A stretch of 64,000 nucleotides of DNA from Mycolicibacterium brisbanense (GTDB taxonomy: Bacteria; Actinomycetota; Actinomycetes; Mycobacteriales; Mycobacteriaceae), in the NCBI RefSeq assembly GCF_001570425.1, contig NZ_BCSX01000024.1, positions 1 through 64,000 on the forward strand. The letters are read 5' to 3'. Below, in pieces: positions 26,083 to 34,024 of the stretch (positions are counted from its first letter, which is position 1; each line of letters opens with the position of its first letter). The translations under genes and the position numbers were made by a program. A model generated the notes under the pieces. The model saw only the letters and a program-made list of their open reading frames with translations, was not told the origin of the DNA and did no database searches.

Positions 26083-27566
26083 CAGGAATTGCCTCCGTTG
26101 CCTGTGTGCCAACCGTTCGGGGAGAACACCGTGTTCTTGACATCGCAGTAGAAGTCGAACGACCAGGGGCCGCCTTCACGGCCGATGCCGGATTTGCCGT
26201 TGCCCCCGAACGGTGCGCCGAGATCGCGGACGAAGAAGCAGTTGACCCACACCGTTCCGGCGTTGAGTCGAGCTGAAACCCGTTCTGCGCGTTCCGGATC
26301 GCCGGTGACCATGGTGGCGGCCAGGCCGAACCGGGTGTTGTTGGCCAGTGCGATGCCCTCCTCCTCGGTGGCGAAGGTCTGGATCGTCAATACCGGACCG
26401 AACACTTCCTCGGTGAGGATCTCGCTGCCGGGCCGGGCACCGGTCAGGATGGTCGGCCGGAAGTAGAGGCCGCCCAGATCGTCGTTGGGGCCGCCACCCA
26501 GCACGGCGTGAGCTCCGTCGGCCAGGGCGCGTTCGACGAAACCGCGGACCCGCTCGAAGTGTGGCCTGCTGACCAGCGCGCTGACGTCGGTGGCCTCGTC
26601 GCGTGGATCACCCTGGACGACCGTTTGCGCCTTGGCCAACACGCGCTGCAGGAACTCGTCATGCAGGCTCTCGTGCACCAGCACCCGGAACGCCCCGAGG
26701 CAGACCTGGCCGGCGTTGTCGAACTGCTCGACCGTGAGGTTGACGGCGAGATCGAGGTCGGCGTCTTCGAGGATCAGCAGCGGCGACTTCCCGCCCAGCT
26801 CGAACGACAGCGGCACAATGTTTTTCGCGGCGGCCTCGGCGATGACCCCGGCGGTGGGCACCGAACCGGTGAACGACAGCCGGTTGATCCCCGGATGGCG
26901 CGTCAGTGGGGCCCCTGCGTCAAGACCGGTGCCCTGCACGACGTTGAACACCCCGGCGGGCAGTCCGGCCTCGTCGGCGATGTCGGCCAGCAGCGACGCG
27001 GTCAGCGGTGCCCACTCCGGCGGCTTGAGCACCACGGTGTTGCCTGCCGCCAGGGCCGGGCCGATGCGCCAGGTGGCCAGCATCAGCGGTGCGTTCCACG
27101 GCGTGATGATCGCGACCACGCCCGCCGGGTCGAAGCTGACCCGCTGGCGGTGGCCGCGGACCTCGTCGATGGGGTGGGTGAGGCGCTCGGCGAGGTCGGC
27201 GAAGTAGCGGAAGTTCATCGCGACGCGTGGCATGACGCCGCGGCGGTGGCTGCGCAACAGCGAGCCGTTGTCGCGGGTCTCCACCTGGGCCAGATCCTCG
27301 ATCCTGGCCTCGATGCCGTCGGCGACCGCGCGCAGGATGTCGGCGCGTTGCTTGACGGGCAGTGCGGCCCACGCTCCGAACGCCTCGCGGGCCGCGGCCA
27401 CGGCGGCGTCGACCTCGTCGGCGCCGCCGGCGTGCACCTGCGCGATCGGTTGTTCGTCGATGGGCGAGATGTCGGTGAAGGTTTTGCTCGACGCGACCCG
27501 GCGGCCGCCGATCCAGTGCCGGGTGTCGACGCGTACCCCCGCCACCTCGGCGTACTCGGCCGTCAC
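26082..27566 (-). CDS. Aldehyde dehydrogenase, HpaE-like (hydroxymuconic-semialdehyde dehydrogenase family)
   Basis: A 494-residue ALDH from a GTG at 27566 that overlaps the previous stop (GTGA). Catalytic Glu lies in SFELGGKSPLLI, catalytic Cys in NAGQVCLGAFR. The C-terminal NCFFVRDLGAPFGGNGKSGI and the following GREGGPWSFDFY stretch are typical of the branch that oxidises 5-carboxymethyl-2-hydroxymuconate or 2-hydroxymuconate semialdehyde. With the dioxygenase directly behind it, it would oxidise the ring-fission semialdehyde using NAD. The four-base overlaps on both sides indicate tight translational coupling. Confidence 0.88.
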   Translation of the reverse strand: MTAEYAEVAGVRVDTRHWIGGRRVASSKTFTDISPIDEQPIAQVHAGGADEVDAAVAAAREAFGAWAALPVKQRADILRAVADGIEARIEDLAQVETRDNGSLLRSHRRGVMPRVAMNFRYFADLAERLTHPIDEVRGHRQRVSFDPAGVVAIITPWNAPLMLATWRIGPALAAGNTVVLKPPEWAPLTASLLADIADEAGLPAGVFNVVQGTGLDAGAPLTRHPGINRLSFTGSVPTAGVIAEAAAKNIVPLSFELGGKSPLLILEDADLDLAVNLTVEQFDNAGQVCLGAFRVLVHESLHDEFLQRVLAKAQTVVQGDPRDEATDVSALVSRPHFERVRGFVERALADGAHAVLGGGPNDDLGGLYFRPTILTGARPGSEILTEEVFGPVLTIQTFATEEEGIALANNTRFGLAATMVTGDPERAERVSARLNAGTVWVNCFFVRDLGAPFGGNGKSGIGREGGPWSFDFYCDVKNTVFSPNGWHTGNGGNS

Positions 27567-28384
27567 TGGGCGGCCGCCGCGGGTTCCGGGGTCAGCGTGG
27601 CCAGGTTGCGCCCGCCGTCCCAGACGACGCCGACCTGACGGTAGTAGCCGCCGATGATCTCGTCGACGGACAGCCGGGCGAGCTCCTCGGTGGGGGAGTC
27701 GAAGAGCTCAAGCTCGACATCGCCGGTCCAGGCCGGGCCGGCCTCGAATTCGCGTGCGCCCGAAGCGATCAGTTCGACGTAACTGTCCGGGCTGCCCTTT
27801 CCGATGCCCGGGTAGATGCGGTGGTGGGCCATCGGGTGGCCGTTGACGAAGCCGTTGGTCTCCGACGGTTCGCGCAGGGTCAGCACGGCCTGGGCCAGGC
27901 GGCGGTCGCCCGCGGCGAGGGTGGCGCCGAAGACGCCCCCGGCCGCCACCTGGGGTGCGGCTTGCGAGAAGGGGTGCGGGCGGGTCTGCCACATCGAGCC
28001 GAACTTCTTCGGGTAGCCCTGGTGCATGCCGCGGGCGATCGCGAAGTCCTTGTCGACCCAGATGTAGACGCAGCGCGAATAGGTGACGCCCTCGAAGGCA
28101 CACCGCACCACGACGAATGCCTCTTTGTACTGGGACCGCACCGGGTCGAGCAGCTCTTCGCGTGACGACGAGCAGGACTGCCAGTCAGCCCAGATCAGGG
28201 CGACGGCGCCGGGGTCGTCGGGAGCGAGTTCCAGTGGTGCGGGCAGCAGCTCGGCAACGCGGGCCGGGTCGGTGCGGTACTCGACGGTGAGCAGATCACC
28301 CGAGTAGTACCACGGCGGTGCGGGGATGATGGAGGATCGGCCGGTGGCCGTTCGGGGAAAGAAGAACCCCAACTGGTCGTTCAT
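27563..28384 (-). CDS. Acetoacetate decarboxylase-family protein
   Basis: A 273-residue ADC-fold protein, first gene of the leftward operon. The region AFVVVRCAFEGVTYSRCVYI, then GMHQGYPKKFGSMWQTRPHP, matches the family core, with YPKKFG containing candidate Schiff-base lysines. ADC-family members in catabolic operons can be decarboxylases, aldolase-dehydratases or ring-opening hydrolases acting on 2-oxo or enol acids, so it may process a ring-cleavage product. The start ATG at 28384 follows CGGGAGCC and lies just inside the operator region 28402-28492. Confidence 0.82.
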   Translation of the reverse strand: MNDQLGFFFPRTATGRSSIIPAPPWYYSGDLLTVEYRTDPARVAELLPAPLELAPDDPGAVALIWADWQSCSSSREELLDPVRSQYKEAFVVVRCAFEGVTYSRCVYIWVDKDFAIARGMHQGYPKKFGSMWQTRPHPFSQAAPQVAAGGVFGATLAAGDRRLAQAVLTLREPSETNGFVNGHPMAHHRIYPGIGKGSPDSYVELIASGAREFEAGPAWTGDVELELFDSPTEELARLSVDEIIGGYYRQVGVVWDGGRNLATLTPEPAAAAQ

Positions 28385-28401
28385 ATGGCTCCCGTCGAGA
28401 G

Positions 28402-28421
28402 ATCGTTCGCATCCGTACGAT
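28402..28421. promoter_or_regulatory. Candidate MarR operator, site a
   Basis: ATCGTTCGCATCCGTACGAT: 8-base half-sites around four central bases. It lies 17 bp upstream of the ADC-family start codon in the divergent P450/ADC intergenic space. One of six related sites in this block; see 28473, 33398 and 34775. Confidence 0.65.
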
Positions 28422-28423
28422 AA

Positions 28424-28443
28424 CTTGTTCGGGTACGAATGGC
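28424..28443. promoter_or_regulatory. Candidate MarR operator, site b (weaker)
   Basis: CTTGTTCGGGTACGAATGGC keeps the GTTCG-GGTA-CGAA core but has decayed outer bases. It is placed 22 bp from site a, about two helical turns, so the two could be occupied together. Confidence 0.5.
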
Positions 28444-28472
28444 TAGCCTTGCGGCGGCACATTCCTCCCGTT

Positions 28473-28492
28473 ATCGTTCGGATACGAACAAT
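28473..28492. promoter_or_regulatory. Candidate MarR operator, site c
   Basis: ATCGTTCGGATACGAACAAT, with a near-perfect GTTCG-N4-CGAAC palindrome, lies 21 bp upstream of the P450 start codon and overlaps where its promoter should be. It is the best-conserved copy on this side of the block. Confidence 0.7.
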
Positions 28493-28513
28493 ATTCGATG
28501 GAGGAGAAACGTC

Positions 28514-29779
28514 GTGGAAAAGCCCCCGCACGTGCCGCTTGCAGACGTCGACCTTGCCGACCTTGACCGCTTCGCCGGCAACCAGGGCTGGGGCATGTTC
28601 GACACCCTGCGCCGGGAGGCGCCGGTCTACTTCAATCCGGAGCCGACCCCGAACAAGGGGTTCTGGGCCATCACGCGCCATGAGGACATCTGCGCGGTCG
28701 ACAAGGACGCGGAGACGTTCACCTCCACCAAGTTCGTCAACCTCGAGGAGGTCGACGACGATCTGATGGACATCCGCCGCTCCATGCTGGAGACCGACGG
28801 GCTGCGGCATCGCGCCCTGCGCAAGCTGATCCAGCGCGAGTTCAGCCAGGGCAACCTCATGCGCAATTACGAGGAGTTCCTCCGTGGGCTGACCAAGGCC
28901 ACCGTCGACGCCGCGCTGGCGAAGGGGGAGTTCGACTTCGTCAAGGAGGTCAGCGCCGACTTCCCGATCCAGGTGCTGGCGCGGCTGCTCGACGTGCCCG
29001 ACGAGCATACCGGCCAGCTCATCGACTGGGGCAACGAGATCATCGGCAACACCGACCCGGACTACAGCGACCATCTGCTCGGCGATCCCGAGACTGCCAA
29101 GTACAAGCACCTGCCGTTCAGCTCACCCGCGTCGATCGAGGTGTTCGAGTACGGGCGCAAACTGGCCGCCGAGCGCCGCGGCGGGACCGGGACCGACCTG
29201 GTCAGCATGCTGGTCAACAAGATTCCCGAAGACGGAAACGCCTTGTCGGCCACCGACTTCGACAACTATTTCCTGCTGCTGGTGGTGGCCGGGAACGAGA
29301 CCACGCGGCACACCATCAGCCACACCATGCTCGCTCTCATCGAGCATCAGGACCAGCTGCGCCTGCTGCGCGACCAGCCCGAGCTCATTGCCGCCGCGAC
29401 CGAGGAGTTCCTGCGGTGGGCGTCGCCGGTCTATCACTTCCGCCGCACGGCCACCCGCGATGTCGAGCTGGGAGGCAAGCAGATCAAGGAAGGCGACAAG
29501 GTCGTCATGTGGTTCGCCTCGGGCAACCGCGACGAGTCGGTGTTCGAAAACCCCTACGACTTCGACGTCACCCGCACCGACATCAACCACGTCACCTTCG
29601 GCAAGGGCAGCCCGCACCTGTGCCTGGGAAACAACCTGGCGCGCATGGAAGTCCGGCTCATGTTCGAAGAGCTGATCCCGCGGTTGAAGTCGATCGAGTT
29701 GGCCGGCGATGTCCGTCGGGTGCGGAGCAACTTCGTCAACGGCATCAAGACCCTGCCGGTCCGGGTCAGCTCCGACTGA
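28514..29779 (+). CDS. Cytochrome P450
   Basis: A 421-residue bacterial P450 from a GTG preceded by GGAGGAG. I-helix oxygen-activation site LLVVAGNETTRHTISH, K-helix ExxR in TEEFLRWASP, and haem-ligand loop VTFGKGSPHLCLGNNLARME (Cys in PHLCLG) are all intact. It diverges from the eight-gene catabolic operon, with three copies of the 20-bp palindrome between them, and converges on a Rieske-oxygenase-like gene and its reductase. No separate small ferredoxin is present nearby, so electrons may come from the [2Fe-2S]-containing reductase at 30921-31889. A hairpin follows the stop. Confidence 0.95.
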   Translation: MEKPPHVPLADVDLADLDRFAGNQGWGMFDTLRREAPVYFNPEPTPNKGFWAITRHEDICAVDKDAETFTSTKFVNLEEVDDDLMDIRRSMLETDGLRHRALRKLIQREFSQGNLMRNYEEFLRGLTKATVDAALAKGEFDFVKEVSADFPIQVLARLLDVPDEHTGQLIDWGNEIIGNTDPDYSDHLLGDPETAKYKHLPFSSPASIEVFEYGRKLAAERRGGTGTDLVSMLVNKIPEDGNALSATDFDNYFLLLVVAGNETTRHTISHTMLALIEHQDQLRLLRDQPELIAAATEEFLRWASPVYHFRRTATRDVELGGKQIKEGDKVVMWFASGNRDESVFENPYDFDVTRTDINHVTFGKGSPHLCLGNNLARMEVRLMFEELIPRLKSIELAGDVRRVRSNFVNGIKTLPVRVSSD

Positions 29780-29797
29780 ATCTGCGGATTTCCCGCC

Positions 29798-29835
29798 GAA
29801 ACGGCATTCCGGCAAGTCTGCTGGAATGCCGTTTC
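29798..29835. terminator. Perfect 13-bp inverted repeat, likely bidirectional terminator
   Basis: GAAACGGCATTCC at 29798-29810 and GGAATGCCGTTTC at 29823-29835 pair perfectly around a 12-base loop. It fills the gap between the convergent P450 stop (29779) and Rieske-like stop (29840). There is no T run, so it is a stem-loop terminator of the mycobacterial type by inference. Confidence 0.65.
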
Positions 29836-29839
29836 CGCG

Positions 29840-30895
29840 CTATGCCCCTTCGTCGGCGACCAGGCGGCGCATGATCTTGCGGACCTGCAGGGCGGCCACA
29901 TCGGCCGCGACGCTGACCTCGTCGCCATAGCCATCGGTGTCGATGACCTCCTGCATGGTCTGCAGGATCTCCTGCACCCGACGGTAATAGCCCTCGAAGA
30001 TCGGCCGCATCGCTTCGGTGGCCGCCTCGCCAGGGGCGAAATTGCGGCTGACCCGCCAGATGTGCCGGGTGGTGCCTGCGTCCACCGGGGTGATCGCGTG
30101 GGTGAACCGGAAAGTCTGTGGGCCACCTTCACTTTCGGGCAGGTGGCAGTCCCATCTGTCGGCCCACAGGCCCGGCGACAGGAACGCGCCTTCCTCGCGC
30201 TGCGGGTACGCTGTCGTCGCCGAGGCGCCGGTGATGTCGGCCTGCCAGGCCGGCATCGGCGCGGGCGGCCAGTCCCGGCGGAAGCTCACCGTGGTCTCGG
30301 TGAGCTGCACCTCCAGTGGCGGGGCCACCTCGGTGGTCAGCGCCGGCGGTGAGATGACCGGGTCGACGACTGCGACATGGGTGATGTCGGCGAAGTTCTC
30401 CAGCAGCAACCCGATGTGGGCCGCTGTTTCCCACTGGCCGCCGAATGTGGTCCACGCGGGGTCGGACAGCCACGGCGTGGGCTCCGGCGGTCGCCGGTCG
30501 GCCAACGACGGCTCGCCCAGCCAGACCCACACCAGCCCGTCATGCTCGCGCACCGGATAGCTGGGAACCTGTGCGCCGTAAGGAACCTGGGCCTGTGTCG
30601 GCACGCGCACACACGTGCCGTTGCGGTCGTAGGCGAAGCCCGAGTAACCGGAGACGATGGTGTCCCCGTCCACCCGCCCACGGCTCAACGGGTAAGGCCG
30701 ATGCGCATCGCGATCGGCCAGTGCCACCACCGAACCGTCGGACACCCGGAACAGCACGACCGGTCGCTCCAGCGCGCGGGTGCCGAATGGCCCGTCGGCG
30801 ACCTCGTCCGTGGCGGCCAGGGCGTACCACGCGTTGCGCGGGTAACCCTTTGCGGTCACTCCGAGCCGGTGCAGCGGCTTCGTCGCAGCTTTCAT
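29840..30895 (-). CDS. Rieske-type ring-hydroxylating oxygenase homologue lacking most metal ligands
   Basis: A 351-residue protein with the length and order of Rieske non-haem oxygenase alpha subunits: Rieske domain ~20-130, catalytic domain after. In the Rieske domain the usual Cys-x-His and Cys-x2-His are D63-A-H65 and S82-G-Y-S85: three of four [2Fe-2S] ligands are replaced while surrounding positions (RPYPLSRGRV, GFAYD) are kept. In the mononuclear iron site, NFADITHVAVVD keeps D170 and H173 but the second His is D178. It is therefore unlikely to be a standard oxygenase. The DNA was translated by hand to confirm these codons. It is last in the GS-reductase-Rieske unit. Confidence 0.85.
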   Translation of the reverse strand: MKAATKPLHRLGVTAKGYPRNAWYALAATDEVADGPFGTRALERPVVLFRVSDGSVVALADRDAHRPYPLSRGRVDGDTIVSGYSGFAYDRNGTCVRVPTQAQVPYGAQVPSYPVREHDGLVWVWLGEPSLADRRPPEPTPWLSDPAWTTFGGQWETAAHIGLLLENFADITHVAVVDPVISPPALTTEVAPPLEVQLTETTVSFRRDWPPAPMPAWQADITGASATTAYPQREEGAFLSPGLWADRWDCHLPESEGGPQTFRFTHAITPVDAGTTRHIWRVSRNFAPGEAATEAMRPIFEGYYRRVQEILQTMQEVIDTDGYGDEVSVAADVAALQVRKIMRRLVADEGA

Positions 30896-30920
30896 CACCA
30901 CTCCTGTCCCGATGTGCCGG

Positions 30921-31889
30921 TCAGAGATCCAACGTGAGCCGCGCTGACCGGCAGCGGGACACACAGATCATCATGTATTCGTTCGACTCTCGTTCCTCTT
31001 CGTTGAGGACGGAGTCGCGGTGGTCGACATCGCCGTCGACGACCTCGGATTCGCAGGTGCCGCAGATACCTTCGAGGCATGAGCCCACGACGCTGACGCC
31101 GGCCTCCTTGCAGACTTCGAAGACGGATTTGTCGGCCGGTACGGTCAGCGTCAGCCCGGAACGTTGCAGCACCAGCTCGAACTCGGTGTTGCCCGGCGCG
31201 CCGGCCTCCGGCGTCTTCGCCACGAACCGCTCCAGGTGCAGGGTGCCGGAAGGCCATGTCGCGCAGCGTGCTTCGATGGCGTCGAGCAGACCCGTGGGGC
31301 CGCACGTGTACACCAGCGTGCCCTCGCGGGGCGTGCCGAGCGCGGCATCGAGATCGAGCAGGCCGCACTCGTCCTGGGGTACCAGGGTGACGCGGTCCCC
31401 ATAGGGCTCCAATTCGTCCAGGAACGCCATGGATCCTCGGGTGCGGCCGCCGTAGAGCAGGTGCCAGTCGGCTCCGGCCGCGTCGGCTTCGGCGATCATC
31501 GGCAGCAGCGGGGTGATGCCGATACCACCGGCGATGAACAGATAGCTGCCTGCGGCGACGAGTGGAAAGTGGTTGCGCGGCCCACGGACTCGCACGGTCG
31601 AGCCGCTGCGTAGCTCGGAGTGCACGGCCTTGGACCCGCCGCGACTGTCGGGGGTGCGCAGGATGCCCAGCCGCCACGCGGACCGGTCGCCGGGGCTGCT
31701 GCACAGCGAGTACTGCCGGACGAGCTCGTCACCGAGCACCAGATCGACGTGGGCGCCCGGAGTCCACGGTGGCAACGACGAGCCGTCGGCGGCCGCCAGG
31801 GTGAGGGCCACCACGTCGTCGGCCACCACGTGGGAGTCCGTCACGACGAGGTCGGCTTCGAACTCGCGCACGATGGTTGGGGTTGTCAT
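30921..31889 (-). CDS. Phthalate-dioxygenase-reductase-like FMN/NAD(P)/[2Fe-2S] oxidoreductase
   Basis: A 322-residue three-domain electron-transfer protein: flavin domain (VRQYSLCSSPGD binds the isoalloxazine), nucleotide domain (FIAGGIGITPLLPMI and VYTCGPTGLLDAI), and C-terminal plant-type ferredoxin with Cys ligands in GSCLEGICGTC and YMMICVSRC. Start ATG at 31889 has GGAGGAC seven bases upstream. Such reductases feed Rieske oxygenases or, when fused, P450s of the CYP116 type. All cofactor motifs are intact, unlike the adjacent oxygenase homologue. It lies 28 bp after the GS-like gene and 25 bp before the Rieske-like gene. Confidence 0.93.
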   Translation of the reverse strand: MTTPTIVREFEADLVVTDSHVVADDVVALTLAAADGSSLPPWTPGAHVDLVLGDELVRQYSLCSSPGDRSAWRLGILRTPDSRGGSKAVHSELRSGSTVRVRGPRNHFPLVAAGSYLFIAGGIGITPLLPMIAEADAAGADWHLLYGGRTRGSMAFLDELEPYGDRVTLVPQDECGLLDLDAALGTPREGTLVYTCGPTGLLDAIEARCATWPSGTLHLERFVAKTPEAGAPGNTEFELVLQRSGLTLTVPADKSVFEVCKEAGVSVVGSCLEGICGTCESEVVDGDVDHRDSVLNEEERESNEYMMICVSRCRSARLTLDL

Positions 31890-31917
31890 CGTTGTCCTCC
31901 GACTAACGGGTCGACGG

Positions 31918-33270
31918 TCACAGGTGGTAGGCGTACTCGCGGAACTCCCAGTCGGTGACGTACTGGCCGAACCGCTGCAGTTCGTTGCGCTTGTAGGCGA
32001 CGAAGGCCGCAACGAATGTCGGGCCGAGCATGTCTGCGATGTCCTGGTCTTTTTCCAGCGCGTCGATCGCGGTGGCGAGATCCCCGGGCAGCATGTCGGC
32101 CTTGGTGGTGTCGTACCCGTAACCCTCCAACTTGGCAGGCGGCTGCAGGCCGTCCCGGATGCCGAGGTAGGCCGCAGCGAGCAGGCTCGCGATGGCCAGA
32201 TAGGGATTGGCCGACGCGTCACCGAGCCGCAGCTCCATGCGGGAGGCGCGCCCACGTTCGGGCGGGATGCGCACCATCGCACTGCGGTTGTCCAGACCCC
32301 AGTCGATCAGCCACGGAGCCAGGGTGTCGGGACCAAAACGCTTGTAGGAGTTGATTGTCGGATTGTGCACCGCGGCCAGCGCCGGCGCGTGGGCCAGCAC
32401 CCCGGCGATCGCCGAACGCGCGATGTCGGACAGACCGTCGGGCCCGTTCGGGTCGTCGAAGAGGGGCTTGTCGTCGTCGTCGACGGTGGAGAAATGGATG
32501 TGGAACCCTGAGCCGCCCTCGTCGTTGAACGGCTTGGCCATGAAGGTTGCCATCTTGCCGCTGCGACGGGACAGCTCCTGGACACCGCACTTGAAGCGGA
32601 ATGCGCGGTCGGCCGCGTCGAGGGCGTCGGAGTGCCAGAGGTTGATTTCGAACTGGCCGCTGGAGAATTCGTGATTGGCCGCGACGACGTCGAGACCGTA
32701 TGCGGAGAGTTGGCGAAGCGAGGCCAGCAGCGTGTTCTCGGGATCGCCCTTGAGCCCGGAGACGTACACGTTGCCGGTGCCCTCGCCGTACCGGCGCCAG
32801 CCACGTGGGTCGGTGGCGTCGGGCTCCAGAACGTAGAACTCCAGCTCGGGGCCCACCATCGGGCGCATCCCCAACTCGGCGAACTTGTCGATGACCCGCT
32901 TGAGCACGGCGCGCGGGCTCTCCTGCGAGGGGGTGCCGTCGGGATTGAAGACGTCGGCGATGACATGCGCGACGCCGGGTTCCCACGGCACGGGCCGCAC
33001 GGTGTCCAGGTCGGGGAAGGCGACGATGTCGGGCAGGCCCGCTGACATGCCGCCCTCGATGTCGACGACGTCGCCCATCGGGGAGGTGCCGTAGACCGAG
33101 CGGCAGAAGGCGACGCCGTCGCCGACGGTGCGACCGAACCGCTCCACCAGCAGGTCCCGGCCACGTTCGGTTCCGATCAGGTCGGCGTAGCCCAGGCGGA
33201 CCACGTCGATTCCGTCGGCGCCGAGTTGTTCGGCGACCCGGAACAGACCGCTCTCGTCGAAGTGACCCAC
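31918..33270 (-). CDS. Glutamine synthetase-like gamma-glutamyl-amine ligase
   Basis: A 450-residue GS-fold enzyme from the GTG at 33270. Active-site elements are present: GPELEFYVL, NHEFSSGQFEINL, GSGFHIHFS (the HxH ATP/metal site), NSYKRFGPD, RSAMVRIPPE and RMELRLGDASANPYLAIA. Length and divergent N-terminus fit the PuuA-like/GlnT group that joins glutamate to amines other than ammonia (putrescine, isopropylamine, anilines), rather than housekeeping GlnA. A MarR gene diverges from it and two palindromic operators lie between them. With the C26 hydrolase at 34025 it suggests a gamma-glutamylation route for amine catabolism. Confidence 0.88.
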   Translation of the reverse strand: MGHFDESGLFRVAEQLGADGIDVVRLGYADLIGTERGRDLLVERFGRTVGDGVAFCRSVYGTSPMGDVVDIEGGMSAGLPDIVAFPDLDTVRPVPWEPGVAHVIADVFNPDGTPSQESPRAVLKRVIDKFAELGMRPMVGPELEFYVLEPDATDPRGWRRYGEGTGNVYVSGLKGDPENTLLASLRQLSAYGLDVVAANHEFSSGQFEINLWHSDALDAADRAFRFKCGVQELSRRSGKMATFMAKPFNDEGGSGFHIHFSTVDDDDKPLFDDPNGPDGLSDIARSAIAGVLAHAPALAAVHNPTINSYKRFGPDTLAPWLIDWGLDNRSAMVRIPPERGRASRMELRLGDASANPYLAIASLLAAAYLGIRDGLQPPAKLEGYGYDTTKADMLPGDLATAIDALEKDQDIADMLGPTFVAAFVAYKRNELQRFGQYVTDWEFREYAYHL

Positions 33271-33397
33271 GCTTCCGCACTCCCTTGTTGGTTGGGATTC
33301 AGGCTCCGTCGGCGACGTTGAGCGAACACCGTTGCAGGGGCACATCTACCGCTGCAATCGATTCGCCCGTGGCCGTCACCGCGCCACCTCTCGTGAT

Positions 33398-33417
33398 ATC
33401 GTTTGGGAACGAACGAT
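33398..33417. promoter_or_regulatory. Candidate MarR operator, site d
   Basis: ATCGTTTGGGAACGAACGAT, in the same 8-4-8 form as the sites at 28.4 kb. It lies between the divergent GS-like and MarR genes, 84 bp from the MarR start, so autoregulation is likely. Confidence 0.68.
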
Positions 33418-33420
33418 TGA

Positions 33421-33440
33421 ATCGTACGGGGCCGAATGAC
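33421..33440. promoter_or_regulatory. Candidate MarR operator, site e (weaker)
   Basis: ATCGTACGGGGCCGAATGAC: left half well conserved, right half partly. It starts 23 bp from site d, repeating the paired arrangement of sites a and b. Confidence 0.5.
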
Positions 33441-33500
33441 TATGTCAAGAGGTTTGCGCTTAATTCCCAGGCATCCTGGTGGCCGGGTAATCTTGGCCCC

Positions 33501-34016
33501 ATGCCGGACCGCCACACCCTCGCCGAGACCGAGAAGGCGATGACCGACCACGTCAGTTCGCTGTCACTGGACTTCAAGGCAGCGCATGCGCTGTCGAGCC
33601 TGTTCCGGGCAGCAAACGCCGTGCGCCAGGAGCTCACCAACCGCGTGCTGCGCAAGCACGACATCACCTGGACCGGTTTCGTGGTGCTGTGGGTGGTGTG
33701 GATCTGGGACGGCATGGAGGCGCGGCACGCCGCGGAGTCGGCCGACATCTCCAAGGCCACGCTCACCGGCGTGGTGAAGACCCTGGAGGGTCGCGGCCTG
33801 ATGGTGCGCGAGGGTGACAAGCATGACCGGCGCCTGGTGCGGCTCTTCCTGACTGCGGATGGGGTGCGGTTGATGGAGACGATATATCCCGAGTTCAACA
33901 GTGTGGAGTCCGAACTCGTCGCGGGCCTGCCGCCCCGTCAGCTCGCGAGTTTCACCCGCATCCTGCGCGACCTGGTCACGCACATCGAGGAGATCGACGC
34001 CGCCGAGCCGGCTTGA
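33501..34016 (+). CDS. MarR-family transcriptional regulator of the amine-catabolic block
   Basis: A 171-residue winged-helix protein. The recognition region is ARHAAESADISKATLTGVVK followed by the wing containing GDKHDRRLVRLFLTADG, the MarR signature with its conserved D-x-R. MarR proteins dimerise on palindromes and release them upon binding small aromatic or other ligands. It is embedded between the GS-like and C26-hydrolase genes, and the 20-bp palindromes found before its own promoter, the GS-like unit, the hydrolase, the P450 and the long operon make it the obvious regulator. The link is inferred from site distribution. Confidence 0.88.
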   Translation: MPDRHTLAETEKAMTDHVSSLSLDFKAAHALSSLFRAANAVRQELTNRVLRKHDITWTGFVVLWVVWIWDGMEARHAAESADISKATLTGVVKTLEGRGLMVREGDKHDRRLVRLFLTADGVRLMETIYPEFNSVESELVAGLPPRQLASFTRILRDLVTHIEEIDAAEPA

Positions 34017-34024
34017 GTCGCCGG

